Assembly (NCBI GenBank): GCA_018466975.1 | Contig: CM031552.1 | Span: 1,116,001-1,180,000, forward strand | Source: Sparassis latifolia | Lineage: Eukaryota > Basidiomycota > Agaricomycetes > Polyporales > Sparassidaceae | Direction of reading: 5' to 3' | DNA length: 64,000 nucleotides | Shown here: positions 33,554 to 41,853 of the stretch, in pieces | Position numbering within the stretch: the first letter of the stretch is position 1 | Layout of the letters: each line of letters starts with the position of its first letter | Notes under the pieces: model-generated | Told to the model about the DNA's origin: nothing | Seen by the model: only the letters and a program-made list of their open reading frames with translations | The model's database searches: none | Made by a program: the position numbers and the translations under genes

Positions 33554-34128
33554 ACTCTCTACACTTCACCACTCAGCAGTTTGACGAACTGGATGATCTT
33601 GCATCTAGGATGCTGCGTGAGAGTGAGATGGAAGCTGATCATCCATCCAAGTCTAAATTGCACGACGAGGAACATTGGGATGTAGTGAAATGAGTGAGTT
33701 CAGGGGGAGGTATATGGGGTGGTTCTTGCATTGTGTTGAAGAGGGAAGACTGGTTGACATAAGGGGAAGTGTTAGGTTAGATAATTATTCATCAGTCTCC
33801 CAAAGGTCTAGACTCAAAGCAATGCAAGGTGCTGTGCACCTAGATACCTGTTGATTAGTCAGGGTAGGCTATGCTATGCACTGCCATGTAGAGGCTATGC
33901 ATAGTTATGCCTACCTGTGTTCATAGCCACAATCCTGTTAGTGCATAGGTTTGTATAACCATACTCTAGGTAGATATAAACCCAACTCATAGTCTGATAT
34001 TCCTGTGTTCCTGATTTCTTGTACCCAACTTTCAAGCAATTTTTGAATAGTAGGTTCTGTCTACATCTTACAATATATTACAATGCTACACCTTCTGTTC
34101 TCAACTTCTGCCAATACATTTGCTGACA
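33554..34128 (+). mobile_element. LTR-retrotransposon 3' remnant (pol tail, polypurine tract, LTR)
   Basis: The first ~145 bp read QQFDELDDLASRMLRESEMEADHPSKSK..HWDVVK and a stop, like the C-terminal end of a retrotransposon polyprotein. ATAAGGGGAAG (33759-33769) looks like a polypurine tract. TGTTAGGTTAG starts at 33770 and the segment ends CTGACA at 34128, giving an LTR of about 359 bp with TG..CA ends. Helitron sequence resumes at 34129 (FELKWSADKAF). No second LTR or duplication was found. The family (Gypsy or copia) is not certain. Confidence 0.6.
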
Positions 34129-35301
34129 CTTTGAACTTAAATGGTCCGCTGACAAAGCATTTCCTCTAGATGCACCAGAAGAGGAAAGTCCATGGAAGAT
34201 TATTCCTGTTCCCAAGAAGAAGAATAAGAAGAAGGGCAATCAGACTGAAGTTGAAGTGGAAAATGAACCAGAGGGTGAGCTGAGTGATGCACCACGTACC
34301 TTAAAGAATGTTGTAGAATATGTCACTGCAAAGGGAACCAAGGTTTTAAATACTCTAAGCAACGATCCTGGAGAAAGACGTGGGACTAAACGCAAGTGAG
34401 ATATTGATGAAGTGAAGGAGGAAAATCCTGCCAAAAAGCAAAGAACAGACGCACAGCTGAACAATGTAGCCTCCTGTGCACCTGTAGGATTTGAATGGGA
34501 TGCAGAATCATACAGTTGCGCTTATGATAGTCTGTTTACCATCCTATATGAAATCTACTACACTCAGACTCGGCAATGGATTGCTACTGTCTCAGTGCAA
34601 AATGCTTACTTGAAAACCTTTACAGATGCATTTACACAAGTGACTGAGGGCACATTGACCATGGAAGAGGCTAGAGATATGCTGCGACAAGCGCTTCACA
34701 AAGAGGATCCTATTGCATTCTCAGTAGAGGGACCTAATGGAACAGAACTTTTTAATTTATGCAGCATTGTACTCAAATATGAAGAGGAATACCTCTCAAG
34801 GACACTTACCTGTCAGCATTGTAAGAGGGATCAAGAATCAGAAGGAGATGATGCTGTATTATGGGATTGTACAAGGGCGGCATGGAAAGAGTCCACAAAA
34901 ATGGGATCATATAAGAATCGACCCATTGCAGACTGGCTTGAGCCACTGCTTCTGAAAAAGACATCTATTGCATGCATACATTGTAACCATAGGCTAAGGC
35001 TGAGTATTGCCTTTGGCCCAACTTTGTGGTGTTTCAAATAAGCGGTGTTAAAGTTCGCCTTGATAAGACTATAATCATAGGTACTGAAAATACGGAGTAC
35101 AGATTATGTGGAATGATATACTATGGTAGCTTTCACTTTACAGCACGAGTAGTTACAAAAGATGGACAGGTCTGGTACAATGATGGAATGACCACTGGTC
35201 GCCTATGTAAGCTGGAAGGTAAGCTTGAAACTATGAACATTGAGATGTTGGCATATACCAGGGGGCAAAGATGTAGCATAGCTATTTATTCTAAGTTGTA
35301 A
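34129..35301 (+). pseudogene. Helitron copy 1: C-terminal USP-like cysteine protease domain
   Basis: The start FELKWSADKAFPLDAPEEESPW and a Lys-rich tract (KKKNKKKG; later GTKRK and PAKKQR, possibly nuclear localisation) are followed by GFEWDAESYSCAYDSLFTILYEI. This resembles the Cys box of ubiquitin-specific proteases (Cys codon at 34517-34519). Cys pairs follow (CQHCKRDQ..; ACIHCNHRL), then LCGMIYYGSFHFTARVV..WYNDGM, like the USP His box (His codon 35134-35136). A stop at 34398 and a frameshift near 35030 break it. The same domain is in copy 2, so it belongs to the family. The assignment rests on motif pattern only. Confidence 0.7.
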
Positions 35302-35485
35302 AGGCTAGCTATAAATACAAGGTAGATGAGTTAGGCACTTAGATGAGGTAGCCACTTAAGAATAATAATATATATAACCTAAATTTGTACAATGTATGCC
35401 AGACCCGGAGTGTATGCTAAGAACAGTGATACAAAGGAGCGATGACCCACTCCACACAAGTCTACCTAGAGTGTGGTTATACAAA

Positions 35486-35535
35486 CTTGCTGGGAGTGGG
35501 CCACTGCTTCACATGGCATGAACGATTCCTGAGGT
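35486..35535 (-). mobile_element. Helitron 3' terminus fragment, minus orientation
   Basis: Read on the minus strand it gives CCTCAGGAATCGTTCATGCC, ATGTGAAGCAGTGG and CCCACTCCCAGCAAG before a T. Only about 50 bp remain before unrelated copia sequence. It faces the 3' end of coding copy 1 across 25 bp. Confidence 0.75.
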
Positions 35536-35588
35536 CTGTCTTATATTTGGTTGTAACAGGGATAACTGTCGCTCTACTGGTTAGCATG

Positions 35589-35980
35589 TAAAAGTGGGCA
35601 CAGGAGCTATCAGCTGGAGTAGCAAGCTTCATTCCCTTATTGCCCAATCCATCACAGAAGCCAAGTATATTGCTGCAGTTGCAGCTGGAAAGAGAATTCT
35701 CTGGATGTGTAATCTTCTCACAGAACTGGGGTATACAGTGTAAGCCTGTATACTTTACAAAGACAATCAGTCTGTGATGAGTGTCTCTAACAATCGAGAA
35801 TGTCATGAGAGAATGAAGCACTTGGATCTCCACTTTTTCTGGCTTTGAGACACTGTGGAGGCTGATCAAATTGCACCGATGTATATTCCTACTGCAGAGA
35901 TGGTAGTGAACATTTTAACAAAGCCCTTGCCAGCGGCAAAGATTATTTACTGCTGTGAGATGATGGACTTGAAGATCTAA
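35589..35980 (+). pseudogene. Ty1/copia RNase H relic
   Basis: The plus-strand frame gives GAISWSSKLHSLIAQSITEA, KYIAAVAAGKRILWMCNLLTEL, DNQSVMSVSNNRECHERMKH, LDLHFFWL and IPTAEMVVNILTKPLPAAK. This is the characteristic end of copia pol (SITEAEY..DNQSA..H.R.KHID...YIPT...AD.LTKPL). Stops at 35743 and 35848 break it and the terminal stop is at 35978-35980. No copia LTR could be identified on either side. The open minus-strand frame over it is a shadow. Confidence 0.88.
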
Positions 35981-36014
35981 TCACCAAACCCTCAGATCTT
36001 TCCGAATGTGCTGA

Positions 36015-36567
36015 ATGACTCGGACATTGTCGGATTCATGTTTCCTCAGATTTCCTCGGATCATGTGTCTGCCACGTCATATACCATTCTCACTGCTGCG
36101 GTTCAAATTATCTCTTTGCACCATTAATCACTATGAAAACATTCGCTCTCGCCCTTCTTATTACTGCAGGGGCACTCTTCCCTGCAGTCATCCTCCTTTC
36201 ATTTTACTATGTTATCACACGTATCTGGCCGGCACCACCCCCGCTCGACATCGAGCTGGAATGCATCACCATTCTGGCATCGAATCAACCGTCCCATTGC
36301 ATGCTAGTTCACTCAGCTGTGCCACCTCGTGCGCACAACCTCTGCACTCTCGATTTTCCATCCTCTCCTCCTCCTCTTCTCCTGTCCTTCACCCTTCAAG
36401 TCCTGAGGAGATGCTGCTGGAGATAGGAGACTGGTATTCAGGTAAGCACAGCAAAATTTCCTTCCCATATTTCTACTGATCTTCGGGACCTGCATAATCA
36501 TGTCTCTCCTCCCCTCTTCATTGCAGGCCATGAATCAACATTCCTCCACAGTTGAACACGCCCATAG
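36015..36567 (+). CDS. Possible short spliced gene or transposon tail
   Basis: Two overlapping frames are open. One starts with ATG at 36133 (MKTFALALLITAGALFPAVILLSFYYVITRIW), with a strongly hydrophobic N-terminus like a signal anchor. The other (36015-36479) ends SSPEEMLLEIGDWYSG at a good donor GTAAGC (36441), and an acceptor TTGCAG lies at 36527; splicing adds only HESTFLHS and a stop. Neither product is recognised. The position between the copia relic and the tandem array leaves open that it is retrotransposon UTR. Confidence 0.25.
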
Positions 36568-37596
36568 CCCTGCACGAGGACATGCCAGACAATGCAAATG
36601 AAACCCCTGCTGCAAAGCAGGGGCTTCGTTCATCGTCGATGACCCTCCATGTCAGCCCGCCGAATGACGTTCCCCGCTCCTCTCCACCACCGTCCGGCAT
36701 CGAACGGACATGCAGCCTGGCATGAGGACATGCCAGGCGACATGACTGAGGCCCCCGCTTCAATCGCGGGGGCTTTGTTCAATTTCATGGACCCTCAACC
36801 CTCAATGTTAACTCAGCCAACGATGTTCCCCGCTCCTCTCCACCACCGTTCGGCATCGAACGGACATGCAGCCTGGCATGAGGATGTGCCAGGCGACATA
36901 ATCGAGGCCCATGCTTCAATCGCGGGGGCTTCATTTGTTGTCGATGACCCTCGACCTCCACCTGCCCAACGACGTTCCCCGCTCCTCTCCACCACTGTTC
37001 GGCATCGAACGGACATGCAGCCTGGCACGAGGACGTGCCAGCGACATAATCGAGGCCCCCACTTCAAACATGGGGGCTTCGTTCATCGTCGACGACCCTC
37101 GACCTTCGCCAGCCCAACGACATTCCCCGCTCCTCTCCACCACCCTCCGGTGTCGGACGGACAAGCAGCCTGGCATGAGGATGTGCCAGGCGACATGACC
37201 GAGGCCCCTGCTTCAATAGCAGGGGCTTCGTCCGATTTCGTGGACCCTCGACATTGGCCCGCCCAAGGACGTTCCCCGCTCCACACCACCAGCCTCCGGC
37301 ATCGAACGGACATGCAGCCTGGCACGAGGACATGCCAGGTGACATAACCGAGGCCCCCGCTTCAAACGCGGGGGCTTCATTCAATTTTGTGGACCCTCAA
37401 CCCTCGATGTCAGCCTGGCCAACGATGTTCCCCGCTCCACACCACCAGCCTCCGGCGTCAAACTGACATGCAGCCTGACATGAGGACCTGCCAGGCAACA
37501 TAATCGAGGCCCCCCCTTCAATCGCGGGGGCTTCGTTCGATTTCGTCAACCCTTGATGTCCGCCTGGCTAACGACGTTCTCCGCTCCTCTCCACTA
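36567..37596 (+). repeat. GC-rich tandem array, seven units of 148-156 bp, two hairpins each
   Basis: Units recur at 148, 148, 149, 148, 149 and 156 bp or close to it. Each has GCCTGGCATGaggaCATGCC-type inverted arms and, ~20 bp further, a GCCCCCGC-ttcaatc-GCGGGGGC hairpin; conserved TTCCCCGCTCCTCTCCACCA and GACCCTCGACC blocks separate units. Stem changes are compensated: CCCCTGC pairs with GCAGGGG (units 1 and 5), GCCCCCA with TGGGGGC (unit 4), and GGCACG with CGTGCC (unit 4). Three frames stay open for long stretches (for example 36649-37347), a by-product of base composition or a repeat protein such as PAPLHHRPASNGHAAWHED. I favour structured repeat DNA. Confidence 0.85.
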
Positions 37597-37779
37597 GCCA
37601 CCAGTATCTATACAGTACACGTTAATTAATATATATCAGTCTTGTTTTTATATTTTAGCAGCATCTTTTTTTGTCGTGATTTCCCTGCCTTAAATATATA
37701 TTTTGTGAGCGATAACAAACTTTCAAAGTCTACCTGATTGACACTTATAATCAATAATTGACTGCTTTCTGCAACTGTC

Positions 37780-38847
37780 ATGATGACTTTGTCTTCAGAG
37801 ATTCTTTGTATGGTGCTTGAGGAGGTGGTGCTTCCTTGGTCTGACCTAGACGATGATACAAAATCTTGGCAGCTCTCCCTTCAAACCGTGGATCCCTTTT
37901 TCTATTGTGAAGTGACACCTCCACCCGCATTACCAGTGCAGACTCTCTTCAAGAGCTCTTTCATGACATCATTACCTTTGAAACCACTTGCTGTCACTGT
38001 TCCCTCATATCCAGTGACACCATGAGCAATCCACGAACACACTGAAACTTCCTTGACATCTATCTGCTCCAAATCGAGTATGATCTCACCATCGTTGGTC
38101 AGGGCTTGGCACAGATGGCAGTTAGACTTATGGGTCACCTTTTGGAGTTGAACTACATCATTGGGGACAGCCATGTCCTGTCGCAGGGGGATGTCATTGT
38201 AGATCACTTGATATCCTGGTGGCCAGAGAATAAATGTCCTCTCGAACACTTTCGTTTGTATGACTACCGAAGGTTTGGTGATTTTGTGAGTAGCATTATA
38301 AATACTATGACATTGACATTGCTAATACTTATTATAGAATGATATAACCCAGCTGATAGCACCAACTCCTTGGACAAATCCTCTTTTTCTCGTCTGTCTT
38401 GCAAAATGTCGTTATCTTCGAATGGTCGCCATCAACTCATGACTTTTTGCCTATCCCATTCCACCTCTGCCAGCCACCATTTCCGAACTCCATGCCTTCT
38501 TTGCGACAGGTACTTTCGACTACGAAGGTCGAGAGCGCGATCTAGCATGTACATGGTACAGTGCTATACCATCATTGTGACGAATCTTCCTATCCTATGC
38601 TGGCTGGGATCCACTCGATGTGTGGAGTTCAGATGGAGAGTCTCATGGGAGAGAAGTGTTGGTGCAGCGTACAATTGGTGAGAGGTTTGAAATTATAGAG
38701 GCTTTGGACTCTAGCCTGTATGAGGGGCATCGATATGATCCTCATCCCTTTGATGGACAAGATCACACAGAGGTGTATCCAGATCCTTACAATTTGGATT
38801 CACAGATGGAATGGTCTAAGGTAAATGTGCTTATGATCAGAAGATAA
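37780..38847 (+). pseudogene. F-box-like gene, broken tandem paralogue
   Basis: The start MTLSSEILCMVLEEVVLPWSD, with W.L.L..VDPFF after it, resembles an F-box-like N-terminus. Then LQELFHDIITFETTCCHCSL, THxNFLDIYLL and MGHLLELNYIIGD..ISWWPENKCPLEHFRLYDYRRFGDF match the gene at 39065 in order. A 52-nt intron (38286-38337, GTGAGT..TATAG) joins in frame to NDITQLIAPTPWTNPLFLVCL and continues to a stop at 38847. Three in-frame TGA codons (38043, 38440, 38578) and a frame change near 37940 break it. Probably once a leucine-rich F-box-like substrate adaptor. Confidence 0.65.
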
Positions 38848-39064
38848 TGTATGCTTGGAAGGTAGACATCGAACATGACTTTTTTCTTCTATCCTTTCTT
38901 CCCCCCTCCATTTTTCTCATGTACACAGAGATAAATTACTACTCAAACATACTGTAGAATTGCAGTTGAATGTACAATATTATGGTTGATGTGCATCATC
39001 GTGTGTTTAAGAAATTCAGTCAATCAGCGCTTATATTTGTTTATTGTATCTTTCGTCATTCACC

Positions 39065-40140
39065 ATGGGCAACTTTGCAACAATGCCACCAGAAATCTTG
39101 AAGCACATCGCTTCAAGTTCTGAATGTATCAAAGACTGGTCACAGATTGAACACGGTTCAGCTGAACACCACTGGCATCTAGAACTCTGTCATGTCTGCC
39201 GTTCATTCTTTCAAGGCTTTCTTAACCCTTTACCTTTGTCTGTGATTGATGTTCCAAATCTTGGACGTCTCCTCCATCTTTTTCAGGCTATCGAGGATTA
39301 CGAACGACAGCTTTGCAAATGCGCACTCAGCGGAGGACAATCTCAAACTCACTGCAACTTTCTTCGCATTTATCAGTTGGGTGTTCATATGGACGAGTTA
39401 GACAACAGTCTGGCTGTTCAACGTAGAGCTCGAGAGATCACTCCCTTTATGGGATACTTCAAAGAGCTCAACATTGCCATCTCTGATATGGCCTGCTCTG
39501 CGGTGATCACACGCTTTTCTCAGTGGTGGAATGTAGAAGGATCTGGAATTGAGAAGATCAGACTGATAGATCAGCAGAACTGGGAGTTGGATGAGGAAGA
39601 GGCGATGGTGCGTGGTCTTCTCATCTTTGTGGATCTTAGCTGATAAATTCAATAGAATATTAACATTCTGGATACTCACCGACCATGGCATGATATTGAA
39701 CAATTCACATTCGAGCTATCACTCTTTCCTCAGCTACGCGTTCTTATTATCGACACTCCATTCACCATCCAGCCACTGTCACTCACTCTTCCAAAGTCGG
39801 TTCGAGGTATCCAATGCGCTATCAATCCAGATCAACCTGCTGTTGTGCAGGAAGAAAGAACAATCACCGACTATTTATTCCAGGAACTTCCACATCTTCG
39901 ACGTTTACACATTGCTCATTCTGAGCTCAGTATGTTTCATGATGTGCAAGATTATGAGGGCTTCAATGGCTCTCAATTCACTGGACATCGTACGACCAAT
40001 GGAATTGTCGAATATGGACAGATGAGCTGACGACTTGGGGTATGCCAAAGTATGAGCGTGACTCAGATGACAATTATTCTCCTGCAGCTTGGCCCTTTAT
40101 GCAAAGTTTCTTTCCTGGGTTGGACGGATACTTCTATTGA
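39065..40140 (+). CDS. F-box-like protein gene, spliced
   Basis: CACCATGG at 39065 gives MGNFATMPPEILKHIASSSE, an F-box-like N-terminus (PPEIL..I......W......LCHVCRSFF). The first exon continues with LGRLLHLFQAIEDYERQLC and ELNIAISD..WWNVEGSGIEKIRLID. A 48-nt intron at 39608-39655 (GTGCGT..AATAG) joins in phase 0 to NINILDTHRPWHDIEQFTF, then FPQLRVLIIDTPFTIQPLSL and LPHLRRLHIAHSEL (leucine-rich). That frame stops at 40030. Another frame continues with IWTDELTTWGMPKYERDSDD..FFPGLDGYFY to 40140, so a frame change or unseen intron lies near 39960-40010. F-box proteins act as SCF ubiquitin-ligase adaptors; the partner is unknown. It may be a recent pseudogene. Confidence 0.6.
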
Positions 40141-40330
40141 CTTTCCGAGTTTCTTCCATTTTACAATGTTATCTTTGTATCTTTATCTTTGTATCTTTTA
40201 TAGAGTCATGTCGCTTACAATCTGCGAGGATTTGTATCTGCTTGTAGGACAATTAAATAGGCTATACATTACTGAATGACGGTGAGTAAACTATGCATGA
40301 CTATGATAACCAAGCTAACGAATGTGAATT

Positions 40331-41395
40331 CTACTCAGAATTTGTGTCCATATTCTTCTCGTGATTCTCAGTGTCAAGATGCAAACATTTGATGCCTCCA
40401 ATCATCGAGTTGTCTTCATTATAACCTATCTTGCACTTGACCCTTCGAATCGGCAATACAGGTGTGACCAGTGAGTTCATAATAACCTGGTTGCGATCCT
40501 GGAATATACGTACATCAGCATTCAATCTATCTGATCCATTTGATTACCTTCTTACCGACAGCACTTGACAATCCAGAATGCAGATCGATTGTAACTTGCT
40601 CAACATGAGCATGCATCCCTTCGATATTGGCACAGTGCAAAAGGTAACCTGAAGCTCTACGAGTTGACCTTCCTGGATAACTGATGGCTTTACGACAACA
40701 ATGCTATACATGACAGTCAGCATTTGTGTTTTACATCAATTCAAACATTCACTCACCTTGTCTCTCCTGAAGGCCTGGTGATACGTTCAAAGTATTGAAC
40801 AACATTGTTTGTAAGATACTTCTCATCTCGAATATGGCTCCTTAGGATGCCAAACGGATCAATGTTATTTCCAATCGGGATCTCATTGTCGTCCTCCATG
40901 TCCCACATAAAAGAAAGGTATCGATTGCATTGCTCTGAAGAGCTTTGAAGGGAGCTTGATATCTTGTGAGTCGTATTTTTGTACATGTAGACAATGACGC
41001 TTACTGATCATTTCGCACAATTGGTGGCAAGTCCTTTTTGCAAAGAAATCCTTGCACATGAAGAACTGCATCCTCTGGCTCACTGTCCTCAATGCTATTG
41101 CATGGCCATATCAGATTCAGCTGAGTCTTGCTGTCTTCTTGACTAAAGACTTGTGTTGTTACTCGAGCATAGTCAGGCTATGCCCTTTGTGAGTGACTTA
41201 TTCATCATTAACTGTATAAACTCTTACCTTGGCCATGTTGATCAATTGACGTGTAGCATTACCACCTTGACTTCGTCCCTTAATAACTTTGGTTAACAAC
41301 TGCTCTACAAATATGTTGTGAGTTTCACGCAGCAAGTGGAAGCCGTCTAACTTACTATACTTTTCCGCATTGTTTCTCATAAATTCAACAGCCAT
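40331..41395 (-). CDS. Spliced gene of unknown function (NIDPFGIL family)
   Basis: Starting at ATG 41395 (MAVEFMRNNAEKYSKLDGFH; the frame could extend to 41491), exon 1 ends INMAK before GTAAGA. Exon 2 gives PDYARVTTQVFSQEDSKTQL..AVLHVQGFLCKKDLPPIVRN. Exon 3 gives CNRYLSFMWDMEDD..NNIDPFGILRSHIRDEKYL, NNVVQYFERI; exon 4 PSVIQEGQLVELQVTFCTVPISKG, LQSICILDCQV. The last frame (40525-40331) gives NADVRIFQDRNQVI..GGIKCLHLD and a stop. Introns are ~50 nt. Ordered matches to 51742-52595 show a family. I recognise no catalytic motif. The gene is transcribed away from the gene at 41854. Confidence 0.55.
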
Positions 41396-41853
41396 CTTGA
41401 ATATACTGTAATGATGGTGTGATGCCAATATTGTTGGATAGATGAAGAGTAAACTAAGAGGTGAATGTTTTCTTTGGTATAATAAATCCAATGCTGCAGT
41501 TCAACTTGATATCGTACGATGTAGCTAAGGAGATAATAATAGTCTGGATGCCCTAAAACGTCCGAGGTGCAATATATTCCCTGTCATGTGACAATTCATT
41601 CACCCTCCAGATTTTCTTTATATAGTACATGGGCTTCCGTCACTTTCCTACTGGCCAGTATAATGCTGGAAAATAGTGGGACGATCATCTCCAACAGAAT
41701 TTCCTCCCCAAAGATCTAATGTTCAAGATCATCGTACGATATATTCTATTTACATCAGTCACATTTGAATTGTATAAAGGCTAATGACCTTATGCTCCCA
41801 TTAACGTTCAACCTATCCTTCGTTTGAACAGGGTATCCTCTCCTCTCTTAACA
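41396..41853. promoter_or_regulatory. Divergent intergenic region
   Basis: About 460 bp separate the starts of the minus gene (41395) and the plus gene (41854), so it should hold both promoters. A TTATATAG stretch lies near 41620 and pyrimidine runs (CTCTCCTCTCTTAACA) precede the plus-strand ATG. No specific binding site was recognised. The minus-strand frame is open into this region to 41491, so the first gene may start earlier. Confidence 0.4.

Larger units (their letters stand above)
23774..35460 (+). mobile_element. Helitron coding copy 1 (Rep/helicase/USP-like), interrupted
   Basis: Coding pieces on the plus strand give, in order, an N-terminal conserved region, a DUF6570-type region, a HUH Rep, a Pif1-like helicase and a protease-like C-terminus. 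It ends at 35460 with a degenerate hairpin and ACCCACTCCACACAAG before a T. It is broken by Helitron d (26121-29668), an inversion (32660-33553), an LTR-retrotransposon remnant (33554-34128) and several stops. Compared with coding copy 2 (45499-51741) it keeps regions that copy 2 has lost. The 5' end is missing: Helitron c abuts at 23773. Confidence 0.9.

Noticed and set aside
35477..35869. 130-codon minus-strand ORF
   Set aside because: It is antisense to copia RNase H coding sequence and covers a Helitron terminus.
36313..37384. Several long minus-strand ORFs over the tandem array
   Set aside because: High GC and a ~149-bp period leave all frames open; none has a start, domain or conservation advantage.
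37902..38249. 115-codon minus-strand ORF in the F-box region
   Set aside because: The plus strand shows ordered homology to the gene at 39065, including a 52-nt intron, so the antisense frame is a shadow.
38043..38580. TGA codons read as selenocysteine
   Set aside because: No SECIS-like element was evident, Dikarya generally lack the pathway, and the gene also has a frame change.
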